In this document: one piece after another, positions 1 to 5,772 of the stretch
How the letters are laid out: every line of letters begins with the position of its first letter
How positions within the stretch are numbered: the first letter of the stretch is position 1
Origin: Thermoanaerobacterales bacterium UBA4880
GTDB lineage: Bacteria; Bacillota; Thermoanaerobacteria; Thermoanaerobacterales; UBA4877
DNA: 7,551 nucleotides
Direction: 5' to 3'
Assembly (NCBI GenBank): GCA_002399285.1
Contig: DHDI01000011.1
Location: 92,533 to 100,083, forward strand
The notes under the pieces: generated by a model
What the model was told of the DNA's origin: nothing
Database searches by the model: none
Seen by the model: only the letters and a program-made list of their open reading frames with translations
Translations under genes and position numbers: made by a program

Positions 1-86
1 AGATTGCGCTCATATTCCAGCCGTTCCAGCTGGCTTTTTCCCCATTCTTCGCCGTTAATTGTAAATCTGTATTTGACGTCTGACAT
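1..86 (-). CDS. Unidentified protein, N-terminal 28 codons only
   Basis: This is the start of a minus-strand gene that runs off the left edge of the window. The start is firm: an AGGGAGG ribosome site (94-100, minus strand) lies 7 nt upstream of the ATG at 86-84. The protein begins MSDVKYRFTING and continues with a charged stretch rich in Glu, Arg and Lys. No signal peptide or membrane segment is visible in the 28 residues, so this part looks cytoplasmic. I do not recognise the family. It is transcribed divergently from the TetR-type gene and has its own near-consensus promoter, with the probable TetR operator at its predicted transcription start. It is therefore the likely target of that regulator (inference). 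Confidence 0.7.
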   Translation of the reverse strand, partial: MSDVKYRFTINGEEWGKSQLERLEYERN

Positions 87-108
87 GATGATTCCTCCCT
101 TTCTATTA

Positions 109-138
109 TTGACACGATCATACAACGTGTTGTATTAT
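109..138 (+). promoter_or_regulatory. Sigma-A type promoter of the tetR-type gene
   Basis: A -35 box TTGACA (109-114) is followed after 18 nt by TATTAT (133-138). The predicted start near 145 gives a leader of about 55 nt to the ATG at 200. The spacer and the first bases of the -10 box are covered by the palindrome at 120-135, as expected for autorepression. Confidence 0.65.
120..135. promoter_or_regulatory. Probable TetR-family operator
   Basis: The sequence atacaac-gt-gttgtat is a perfect inverted repeat with 7-bp arms and a 2-bp centre. It lies in the spacer of the rightward promoter and at the predicted start site of the leftward promoter. TetR-family dimers typically bind short palindromes of this kind between their own gene and a divergent target. 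Assignment to the adjacent regulator is inference from position. Confidence 0.7.
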
Positions 139-139
139 A

Positions 140-168
140 ATTATAAAATTAAAAGATTTTAAAGTCAA
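140..168 (-). promoter_or_regulatory. Sigma-A type promoter of the leftward gene
   Basis: Read on the minus strand, a -35 box TTGACT (163-168) and a -10 box TATAAT (140-145) are separated by exactly 17 nt. Transcription would start near 133, inside the palindrome at 120-135. A repressor bound there would block this promoter. Confidence 0.75.
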
Positions 169-199
169 CAACACTATTATGTGGGAGTGTCGGATTATT

Positions 200-769
200 A
201 TGCATAAACAGCCGGAAATTACAGATAAAACAAAACAGGCGTTCATTGATGCATTTTGCCTGTTGTACAGCCAAAGGCCTATAGATAAGATAACGGTTCA
301 GGAGATAGCAAGAAAAGCCGGATATAACCGCAGTACGTTTTACCAGTATTTTTTGGATATTGACGATTTGCTGAATTATATTGAGGATGAAATGCTTGAT
401 TATATTTGCAAAAAGAGAGGAGAGGCCGGTTCGGGAAATAATTCATTTGTGAATGACCTTGTGGAGCTCTATAAGACCAAAACATTGTATATCAATGCAC
501 TGATGGGAGAATTCGGAAGCAGCAGGTTTATAGAGAAATTGAAGACGCAGCCCAAACTTAACATACCGGAACTGAATCTGCCGGACGGTCATCCGCTAAA
601 ACCATATTTGGTGGAATTCCATCTTTCGCTTTCACTTTCGCTGTTCAAACTATGGCTGCGCAGGGGACAGGACCTGCCGGTGGCACAATTTATAGGCTTG
701 ATAGCAGACCTGTACCAAGGGGGGTTATCGTCGATAGAATTGACTGATACTAAAAGAGCGGAAAAATAG
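200..769 (+). CDS. TetR/AcrR-family transcriptional regulator
   Basis: A cytoplasmic one-component DNA-binding regulator of 189 aa, normal for the family. The N-terminal helix-turn-helix lies at about residues 31-51. The signature ITVQEIARKAGYNRSTFYQY is followed by a DIDDLL stretch that closes the DNA-binding domain. The Asn-Arg-Ser-Thr-Phe-Tyr recognition helix resembles the TetR subgroup that includes DhaS-like regulators. The C-terminal ligand/dimer domain (about 70-180) is divergent, so the inducer cannot be guessed. Start choice: ATG 179 is possible, but ATG 200 has the upstream GGGAG (183-187, a longish 12-nt spacing) and gives the usual short tail before the HTH. It very likely represses itself and the divergent gene at 86-1 through the palindrome at 120-135. 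The stop codon abuts the structured element at 770-995. Confidence 0.9.
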   Translation: MHKQPEITDKTKQAFIDAFCLLYSQRPIDKITVQEIARKAGYNRSTFYQYFLDIDDLLNYIEDEMLDYICKKRGEAGSGNNSFVNDLVELYKTKTLYINALMGEFGSSRFIEKLKTQPKLNIPELNLPDGHPLKPYLVEFHLSLSLSLFKLWLRRGQDLPVAQFIGLIADLYQGGLSSIELTDTKRAEK

Positions 770-770
770 C

Positions 771-797
771 GGGCTGCCGTTGTGAAACGGTAGCCCC
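771..797. repeat. 27-nt hairpin repeat, left copy
   Basis: This is an 11-bp stem with a gtga loop: arms gggctgccgtt (771-781) and aacggtagccc (786-796), with one G-T wobble. Positions 771-797 are identical to 966-992 and in the same orientation. It sits 1 nt after the tetR stop and could act in 3' end formation, but no T-run follows, so it is not a standard intrinsic terminator. Confidence 0.85.
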
Positions 798-962
798 GGG
801 TTGTAGACAAACTGGCAGGCCGTGACAAATCGTGCAAGGCAAGGCGGCAAACCTGCAAATAAGGGAGCATACTTAAACGTATGTGACCGCAATTTGCAGG
901 CGCAGCCAACACAGCAAGCAAAATGCGGTGCAATTTTGCGATTGCGCGACTTTGTCATCGGT

Positions 963-994
963 CTGGGGCTGCCGTTGTGAAACGGTAGCCCCAG
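963..994. repeat. 27-nt hairpin repeat, right copy, with longer stem
   Basis: The arms 963-976 and 981-994 form a 14-bp stem with the same gtga loop as the left copy. The added CT/AG pairs make it longer. It lies 18 nt beyond the stop of the leftward ECF gene and may stabilise or end that transcript, although no T-run follows on the minus strand. Confidence 0.85.
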
Positions 995-1012
995 AATTAT
1001 TGATGCCGGAGG

Positions 1013-1540
1013 TTATTCATTTCTGCTGTTTTTAAATGCCGCATCAAGTACCTTTTCCGCGATCAGGGCGATCACCCCGCCGGCAAGCGCGGTATAGAGC
1101 TGAGGTATCTGCATGGCCTTAGCCACCGGAGGCGGCAGGCTGACCAGCAGTCTGACTGCCGATGACAGCGTCAGAAACTTCACTACGGCGCCTATGGCCA
1201 GGCCGGTGACCGATCCGGCGTTTTTATTTTTGATGAGCATCCTGCAGAGGGACCATATGATCACCAGCACCGCATTGCCCAGCATTATAAAGGGTATCAT
1301 GGGCGCCAGCGGAGGCGCCAGCGTGCCTCTCATAAAAGCTATCCATGGAGTAAGAAGACCTATAATTACGCCGCCGGTCGGTCCGGCGTATATGGAGGAG
1401 ATCAGCAGCATTGCGTTTACGGCCGGGCCCGTGATCATCTGAGGAAAGCCCAGCAGCTGAAAAGCCAGTGTCACCGCCAGCAGCAGCGCGGTGCGTGTGA
1501 GCCAGCGCACGCTGAACGGCTTTGAATCGCTCTTTTCCAT
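1013..1540 (-). CDS. ECF transporter S component, substrate unknown
   Basis: A small integral membrane protein of 175 aa, the usual size for the substrate-binding S component of energy-coupling-factor vitamin/metal importers. About five to six hydrophobic segments are visible (roughly 16-31, 40-55, 56-70, 80-98, 111-127 and 148-165). Near the N-terminus a basic stretch precedes TM1, followed by QMITGPAVNAMLL and a glycine-rich GPTGGVIIGLLTPW, typical of the general ECF-S family. The start is the ATG at 1540-1538, with a GGAG 7 nt upstream. The upstream ATG at 1579 overlaps the -10 box TATAAT (1578-1583), so it should not be in the mRNA. No ECF ATPase or T component is adjacent, so it probably shares an energizing module encoded elsewhere (a group II arrangement; inference). 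No riboswitch-like leader is possible in the very short 5' UTR, so the substrate remains open. Confidence 0.85.
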   Translation of the reverse strand: MEKSDSKPFSVRWLTRTALLLAVTLAFQLLGFPQMITGPAVNAMLLISSIYAGPTGGVIIGLLTPWIAFMRGTLAPPLAPMIPFIMLGNAVLVIIWSLCRMLIKNKNAGSVTGLAIGAVVKFLTLSSAVRLLVSLPPPVAKAMQIPQLYTALAGGVIALIAEKVLDAAFKNSRNE

Positions 1541-1577
1541 AATACCACTCCATCCATCGTTTATTTTAACCGCCCCC

Positions 1578-1606
1578 ATTATACTCTTTTGGCGTTATTT
1601 GTACAA
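1578..1606 (-). promoter_or_regulatory. Sigma-A type promoter of the ECF S-component gene
   Basis: On the minus strand, TTGTAC (1601-1606) and TATAAT (1578-1583) are separated by 17 nt. The predicted start is near 1571, giving a leader of about 30 nt before the ATG at 1540. This placement rules out the longer start at 1579. Confidence 0.7.
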
Positions 1607-1653
1607 TATATACTTAATTTTCAATGAAGTTCATGGCGGCGGCTGGGAAAAGG

Positions 1654-1662
1654 TGCTATACT
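1654..1662 (+). promoter_or_regulatory. Possible extended -10 promoter of the prsW-like/aroE/pepF run
   Basis: The sequence TGC-TATACT has the TGn extension plus a good -10 box, but no convincing -35 box lies at the proper distance. A second TATAAT occurs at 1669-1674, also without a -35. Transcription would start about 85 nt before the first gene. This is the only candidate seen between the divergent genes. Confidence 0.3.
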
Positions 1663-1754
1663 AAGGTATATAATGCCGTGCGCAGAGAAATATCGAAGGG
1701 AATGAGCGTATTGAGAATGAAAGATGCGGGGATAGCGGGGATGGACAGGGCAAG

Positions 1755-2135
1755 ATGGTTTTGAGGGGCATACTGTCCGGCCTGGCCGCTGCCGCAGCGG
1801 CGTACTTTGTGAATACCTATCTCACCTCCCGCTTGGGGAACAGGGCGGTATACACCCTATCGCCAGCCGTCGAGGAGATACTCAAAAGCGGCCTGGCCCT
1901 GCTGCTTGCAGGAGACATATTCGCGTCCCATGCCGTCTTTGGGGTTTTAGAGGCGATCCACGATTATGCCGCGTCGCCGGACGGGATAAATGCCAGGGCC
2001 GCCGTAATGGGCGCCGCGAGCCATATCCTCTTTGGCGGAGTCACGGTCCTACTTATGAGATACGGGCCCGGCCCCGCGGTATTCCTCGCCATCGTCATGC
2101 ATATACTCTATAACAGGCTGATGGTAAGGGGGTGA
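1755..2135 (+). CDS. Small PrsW-like intramembrane protease
   Basis: A very hydrophobic 126-aa protein with about four to five membrane segments (roughly 5-21, 40-56, 57-70, 83-101 and 106-122). It carries, in order, EEILK (40-44), F-x3-E (F62-E66), H90-x2-FG and H116-ILY-N120. This EExxK / FxxxE / H / HxxxN series matches the PrsW family. In the related CPBP (CAAX/ABI) proteases the second motif is FxxxH instead. Known PrsW proteins, for example the B. subtilis protease that cuts anti-sigma factor RsiW, are longer (about 220 aa), so this is a near-minimal core. ATG 1755 has a weak ribosome site (AGGG 4 nt upstream). A TTG at 1761 is the alternative. It ends 7 nt before aroE and probably starts that operon. 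No anti-sigma factor or other obvious substrate lies nearby. Confidence 0.7.
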   Translation: MVLRGILSGLAAAAAAYFVNTYLTSRLGNRAVYTLSPAVEEILKSGLALLLAGDIFASHAVFGVLEAIHDYAASPDGINARAAVMGAASHILFGGVTVLLMRYGPGPAVFLAIVMHILYNRLMVRG

Positions 2136-2142
2136 TGCGGCA

Positions 2143-3003
2143 GTGAAGGCGGACAAGGATACAAAGATAATAGCTCTTTTGGGGAATCCCCTGGGCCATT
2201 CCCTCTCCCCAGCAATACAGAATACGGCCTTTGAGAGGATGGGGCTAAACTACATATACATCCCCTTCGAGATCAAGAGGGAACAGCTGGGCAAGGCGCT
2301 CGCAAGCTTCGACTGTTTCAGGATAGCCGGAGCCAATGTCACTACCCCATACAAGACGGAGGTCATGAGGTATCTGGATGAAACAGACGAAAGAGCGCGG
2401 CTTATCGGCGCTGTGAACGTGATATCCTGCGAGGGCGGCAGGCTTAAGGGATACAACACCGACGGAGACGGCTTTATAACGTCGCTTAAAGAGAACGCCG
2501 GGGCTGATCCCGAGGACGCGAATGTCCTCATCATAGGCAGCGGAGGAGCGGCCAGGGCCATAGCCTTTTCCCTAGCCCTGAGCGGCGCTTCCATGATCTA
2601 TATAGCCAACAGGACATACGGCAAAGCGGCCGGTCTGGCTGAAGATATAAACAGGATGACGGGCGGAAGGGCTGCGGCTTTACACCTGGCGTATGACGAG
2701 CTCAAGGCAGCATCAGATAAGTCGGACATAATTGTGAACGCCACGACGGTGGGAATGTACCCCAACACACAGGCCGGGCCGATCCCCACGGAGATCATAC
2801 GCAGCGGGCAGCTGGTATGCGACGCGGTATATAATCCGCTGATGACGGGCATTTTAAAGGTTGCGGCAGATAAGGGCTGCGACGTGCTTACCGGGCTAGG
2901 GATGCTGATATATCAGGCCATCGGATCATTTAAAATATGGACGGGCCGCGAACCCGATTATGACGAACTCTATGAAACAGCTTATAAAAATATCCACAAT
3001 TAA
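2143..3003 (+). CDS. aroE: Shikimate dehydrogenase (NADP+)
   Basis: Cytoplasmic enzyme of aromatic amino acid biosynthesis that reduces 3-dehydroshikimate to shikimate with NADPH. At 286 aa it has the normal length. The substrate domain shows GNPLGHSLSP (14-23), then NVTTPYK with the catalytic Lys at 71, and NTDGDG with the partner Asp at 107. The Rossmann domain has GSGGAARA (132-139), and NRT (156-158), whose Arg is the usual NADP-phosphate ligand. NATTVGMYP (199-207) and GLGMLIYQA (251-259) complete the active-site set. One small departure is GANVTTPYK where GFNVT-x-P-H/Y-K is usual. The start is the GTG at 2143. The sequence AAGGGGGTGAT just before it, overlapping the end of the PrsW-like gene, is a near-perfect ribosome site, so translation is probably coupled. 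No other shikimate gene is adjacent. Confidence 0.96.
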   Translation: MKADKDTKIIALLGNPLGHSLSPAIQNTAFERMGLNYIYIPFEIKREQLGKALASFDCFRIAGANVTTPYKTEVMRYLDETDERARLIGAVNVISCEGGRLKGYNTDGDGFITSLKENAGADPEDANVLIIGSGGAARAIAFSLALSGASMIYIANRTYGKAAGLAEDINRMTGGRAAALHLAYDELKAASDKSDIIVNATTVGMYPNTQAGPIPTEIIRSGQLVCDAVYNPLMTGILKVAADKGCDVLTGLGMLIYQAIGSFKIWTGREPDYDELYETAYKNIHN

Positions 3004-3024
3004 TACAGAAAGGGGAAATGTTTT

Positions 3025-4812
3025 ATGAAGGGTTTGCCATCAAGAAGCGAGATCGACGACAAGTACAAGTGGAGGCTGCAGGACATCTACCCCAGCGACG
3101 ATCTCTGGGAGAAGGACTACAAAAATGCGGGGCAGCTGATAGAGAAGGCGGCGCAGTACCAGGGAAAGGTGTCGCTGGACAACCTCGCCCAGGTGCTTGG
3201 TATGTGGGACGAGGCCGTTATGCTGGCGGAAAAGCTGTATTCCTACGCCCACATGGAAAAGGATGCGGATAACACCGTCCCGCTGTATCAGGGCCTGACG
3301 GACAGGGCCATGAGCCTGTTTATACAGGCCTCCGGCCAGTTTGCCTTTATCGAGCCGGAGATTTTGGCCCTGCCTGAAAGGGAACTCAAGGAAAAGCTGG
3401 CGCAGGATGCCGGGCTCAAGGTCTATACTCACTATATTGAAGACCTGATAAGGCAGAAGGAGCACATACTGGATGCGGACAGGGAGAGAATGCTGGCGGA
3501 GGCGCAGGATATGGCCTCCTCGCCGGACGACATATATACCATGCTCACGGATGCCGACATCAGATTTCCCGTGATAAAGGATGACAAGGGAGACGACGTC
3601 GAGCTTTCCAAGGGCAGATACTCCAGGCTGATGGCCTCGTCCGACAGGGAAGTAAGGAAGAATGCCTTCGAGGCGATGCACAATACCTACGGCAGCTTTA
3701 TAAATACCATCACCGCCGCCCAGCGGGCCAACGTAAAGGCCGATATATTCAATAAGAATCAGAGGAAGTTCGCCAGCTCGCTGCAGGCCGCTCTCTTTGG
3801 CGATAATATCGGCGCCGATGTATACGACAATCTCATAGACACCGTGCATAGGGCGCTGCCGCTGATGTACAGGTATGTGGATATCAGGAAGAGGGTACTG
3901 GGCTTGGACGAGATACACCTCTACGACATGTATGTGCCCATGGTGAAGGAGTACGATAAGGAGTTTACATACGAACAGGCCAAGGATATGGTGCTCAGCG
4001 GCCTGGCCCCTTTGGGAGAGGAATACCTCGGCATAGTCAAAGAGGGATTCGACTCCGGATGGATAGACGTCTACGAGACCCGCGGCAAGACCAGCGGTGG
4101 CTACTCCTCATCGGCCTATGGGGTACACCCCTATGTGCTGCTCAATTTTCAGGGCAAGCTGGACGACGTCTTCACCCTGGCTCATGAGATGGGCCACTCG
4201 GTGCACACCTACTATTCTGATAAGACGCAGCCCTTTGTATATAAGGAATACCCCATATTCTTAGCCGAGATAGCATCTACCTGCAACGAGTCGCTGCTGA
4301 TAAACCATCTGCTGGATGGGGCGCAGTCGAAGCAGGAGAGGATGTATCTGCTCAATCACTTCATGGATCAGTTCAAGGGGACGCTGTACAGGCAGACAAT
4401 GTTTGCGGAGTTTGAGAAGATGACCCATGAGATGGCGGAGAGCGGCAGGCCGATAACTCCCGATGCCCTCTGCGCCGAATATCATAAGCTGAACGAGCTG
4501 TATTTCGGCAAGGGCGTAGTCATAGACAAGGAGATAGACTACGAATGGGCCAGGATTCCCCATTTCTACAACAGCTTCTACGTCTATAAATATGCCACGG
4601 GCTTTTCCGCGGCCATCGCCATATCCGAGAAGATATTAAAGCAGGGACGCCCGGCGGTGGAGAAGTACACGGAGTTTCTAAAGAGCGGCGGCAGCGGCTA
4701 TCCCATGGACACACTGGGCAAGGTCGGCGTAGACCTGGCCCGGCCGCAGCCCATAGCCGAGGCGCTGGACCTCTTTGGACGTTTGCTGGATGAATTTGAA
4801 AAGCTGATATAA
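3025..4812 (+). CDS. pepF: Oligoendopeptidase F (M3 family zinc metallopeptidase)
   Basis: Cytoplasmic zinc endopeptidase of 595 aa that cuts short peptides, as in peptide turnover. The length is normal for PepF. The zinc motif HEMGH lies at 387-391 (His387, His391, catalytic Glu388) and the third ligand is Glu415 in FLAEIASTCNE. Before it is the typical GKTSGGYSS...YGVHPYVLLNFQG stretch (354-377), and near the C-terminus ARIPHFYNSFYVYKYATG supplies the His/Tyr residues around the active site. The N-terminal part is the all-helical PepF N domain. Start: ATG 3025, with AGGGG 9 nt upstream. ATG 3018 is out of frame and only 2 nt from that site. It follows aroE by 21 nt and is probably co-transcribed. 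A strong terminator follows the stop by 7 nt. Confidence 0.97.
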   Translation: MKGLPSRSEIDDKYKWRLQDIYPSDDLWEKDYKNAGQLIEKAAQYQGKVSLDNLAQVLGMWDEAVMLAEKLYSYAHMEKDADNTVPLYQGLTDRAMSLFIQASGQFAFIEPEILALPERELKEKLAQDAGLKVYTHYIEDLIRQKEHILDADRERMLAEAQDMASSPDDIYTMLTDADIRFPVIKDDKGDDVELSKGRYSRLMASSDREVRKNAFEAMHNTYGSFINTITAAQRANVKADIFNKNQRKFASSLQAALFGDNIGADVYDNLIDTVHRALPLMYRYVDIRKRVLGLDEIHLYDMYVPMVKEYDKEFTYEQAKDMVLSGLAPLGEEYLGIVKEGFDSGWIDVYETRGKTSGGYSSSAYGVHPYVLLNFQGKLDDVFTLAHEMGHSVHTYYSDKTQPFVYKEYPIFLAEIASTCNESLLINHLLDGAQSKQERMYLLNHFMDQFKGTLYRQTMFAEFEKMTHEMAESGRPITPDALCAEYHKLNELYFGKGVVIDKEIDYEWARIPHFYNSFYVYKYATGFSAAIAISEKILKQGRPAVEKYTEFLKSGGSGYPMDTLGKVGVDLARPQPIAEALDLFGRLLDEFEKLI

Positions 4813-4819
4813 TTAATAG

Positions 4820-4843
4820 AGGGGCAAATTATTGCCCCTTTTT
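4820..4843. terminator. Intrinsic terminator of pepF, probably two-way
   Basis: AGGGGCAA (4820-4827), loop atta, TTGCCCCT (4832-4839), then a run of T to 4843. On the plus strand it is a textbook intrinsic terminator 7 nt after the pepF stop. On the minus strand the same hairpin contains the last codons and the stop of the antitoxin-like ORF, and is followed by a weaker T-rich stretch (TCTATTAATT). Confidence 0.9.
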
Positions 4844-5029
4844 ATATACCTTGTCTTGTCTGACGTTATCCAAGCTCGCCTTTATCATATCCATAAGCTG
4901 CTTATCTTCAAGGATATCCTCTGTCGCCTCGATCTCTTCCTTGAGCTTGACGTATTCCATGAAGTCTATCACTTCGGCCAACTTATTTTTCGGCCTTTTT
5001 GCGCAGAATATTATCCATTTTATTTCCAT
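4829..5029 (-). CDS. Small antitoxin-like protein, no toxin seen
   Basis: A 66-aa ORF, acidic and helical from residue 14 on. The stretch KNKLAEVIDFMEYVKLKEE (15-33) fits the 'LPxxKxxEVxDFxxYLKxK' start seen in small DUF2281-like/VapB-like antitoxins. The tail EATEDILEDKQLMDMIKASL-x6-DKVY resembles the end of many RelB/Phd-type antitoxins. Function is by resemblance only. The first residues (MEIKWIIFCAKR) look unlike the family. ATG 5029 has no ribosome site at the right distance (GGGAGGG is 15 nt away), so the start is unsure, and an internal Met24 or TTG at Leu17 is possible. It converges on pepF and diverges from the yhbD-like gene. The last codons lie inside the terminator hairpin. No partner toxin is adjacent, so it could be an orphan or a decayed remnant. 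Confidence 0.55.
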   Translation of the reverse strand: MEIKWIIFCAKRPKNKLAEVIDFMEYVKLKEEIEATEDILEDKQLMDMIKASLDNVRQDKVYKKGQ

Positions 5030-5068
5030 TATTTTATCACATTCCCTCCCGGAATTTTAAAATATATA

Positions 5069-5097
5069 TTTACAACGTAACAGTGTTATGTTACAAT
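5069..5097 (+). promoter_or_regulatory. Promoter of the yhbD-bactofilin operon
   Basis: TTTACA (5069-5074) and TACAAT (5092-5097) are 17 nt apart. The predicted start near 5104 gives a very short leader before the ATG at 5119. A palindrome fills the spacer, so a regulator bound there would control the promoter directly. Confidence 0.6.
5077..5094. promoter_or_regulatory. Palindromic operator candidate in the promoter spacer
   Basis: The sequence gtaaca-gtgtta-tgttac has 6-bp inverted arms around a 6-nt centre. It lies between the -35 and -10 boxes and touches the -10, the place where MerR-type and other small HTH regulators often bind. The downstream yhbD-like HTH protein is the natural candidate ligand (inference). 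Confidence 0.5.
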
Positions 5098-5118
5098 ACC
5101 ATAAAAGGGGATATGCGA

Positions 5119-5772
5119 ATGAATGAGGAATTGATATCTAAGAAGGAGCTGCTGGAACTGACCGGCATTTCATACGGCCAGCTGTACAGGTGGAAGAGAA
5201 AGAACCTCATTCCCGAGGAGTGGTTTATAAGAAAATCCACATATACGGGACAGGAGACTTTCTTTCCCAAGGTGAAAATGCTGGCCAGGGTGAATAAGAT
5301 AAAAAACATGAAGGAGGACGTATCCCTCGATGATCTTGCGGATATTCTGTCGGCTAGCGCGATCAAGATAGCCCTTTCAAAAGAGGAACTGAGCCGGAGG
5401 AACATCGTTTCGCAGGCTTCCCTGAATCTATATGCGGATCAGTATGGGGATAAGGAGAAATTCTCCTTTGAAGACATCCTGTTCATTTATATCCTCGACA
5501 AATTGCTTTTAAACGGCGATATAAACTTAGACGAGGGAAAGATGATACTGGAGGTCTTGAAAAACGGCTATCATGATTTCGGCGACCGGGGCTGCGACAT
5601 GATATTTATCAGGAAGCTGGGCATTTCGACGTGCCTTTTGGCGCCGACTTCGTGCGGGATACATTTTGAACGCGGCGTAAAGATAGTCGGCAGGATCGGG
5701 GTGTCGGGAGTTATCGAGGAATTGAAGATCAAATTGAACAACGGGGGTGTTTTGGATGAAAGAGGGAAATAG
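5119..5772 (+). CDS. yhbD: YhbD-like HTH protein (DUF4004 type)
   Basis: A 217-aa cytoplasmic protein. The N-terminus LISKKELLELTGISYGQLYR (5-24) is a MerR-like helix-turn-helix, followed by WKRKNLIPEEWF and the conserved STYTGQETFFP (40-50) characteristic of YhbD/DUF4004 proteins. A helical middle part has the KIKNMKEDVSLDDLAD segment (60-75). The C-terminus has no domain I recognise. Start: ATG 5119 with GGGG (5107-5110) 8 nt upstream. ATG 5113 is only 2 nt from that site. The frame is open upstream to 4999 but lacks support. In B. subtilis the gene of this family precedes the two bactofilin genes, as here. A role as regulator of the cluster is plausible but not shown. The end overlaps the first bactofilin by 17 nt. 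Confidence 0.85.
   Translation: MNEELISKKELLELTGISYGQLYRWKRKNLIPEEWFIRKSTYTGQETFFPKVKMLARVNKIKNMKEDVSLDDLADILSASAIKIALSKEELSRRNIVSQASLNLYADQYGDKEKFSFEDILFIYILDKLLLNGDINLDEGKMILEVLKNGYHDFGDRGCDMIFIRKLGISTCLLAPTSCGIHFERGVKIVGRIGVSGVIEELKIKLNNGGVLDERGK

Larger units (their letters stand above)
770..995. repeat. Structured non-coding element between two hairpin copies
   Basis: I see no credible gene here. The interior folds on itself. A closing stem pairs 823-837 with 942-957, about 15 bp with one bulge and one wobble. Within it are two side stems. One pairs 852-860 (cctgcaaat) with 892-900 (atttgcagg), and has a smaller apical stem 868-872/879-883 (catac/gtatg). The other pairs 918-924 (gcaaaat) with 933-939 (attttgc). 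Two identical 27-nt hairpins bound the whole. This looks like a MITE-like or other dispersed structured repeat, or less likely a folded RNA. I see no clear target-site duplication, and copy number cannot be judged from this window. Confidence 0.7.

Noticed and set aside
725..958. 77-codon minus-strand ORF over the structured element, and the longer 589-933 ORF
   Set aside because: Cys-rich, low-quality peptide created by the hairpin repeats; it overlaps the end of tetR and has no ribosome site.
1113..1553. Open frames on both strands inside the ECF gene
   Set aside because: They are shadows of a membrane-protein gene with clear family features and its own promoter and ribosome site.
1702..1764. 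20-codon frame before the PrsW-like gene as a leader peptide
   Set aside because: The ribosome site would be only 1-2 nt from its ATG, and no stalling or terminator structure is visible.
3018..3272. 84-codon frame starting 7 nt before pepF
   Set aside because: It is out of frame with pepF, and its ATG is too close (2 nt) to the ribosome site that fits the pepF start.
3040..3918. Long 292-codon minus-strand ORF opposite pepF
   Set aside because: It is an antisense shadow of a strongly conserved metallopeptidase gene; the peptide shows no recognisable domain.
121..5078. Shared 8-mer tacaacgt in the tetR and yhbD control regions as a common regulator site
   Set aside because: The surrounding palindromes differ in arm sequence and spacing, so the match is probably chance.
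4999..5118. Upstream extension of the yhbD-like protein by 40 residues
   Set aside because: It would span the promoter and operator, and the ribosome site fits ATG 5119.
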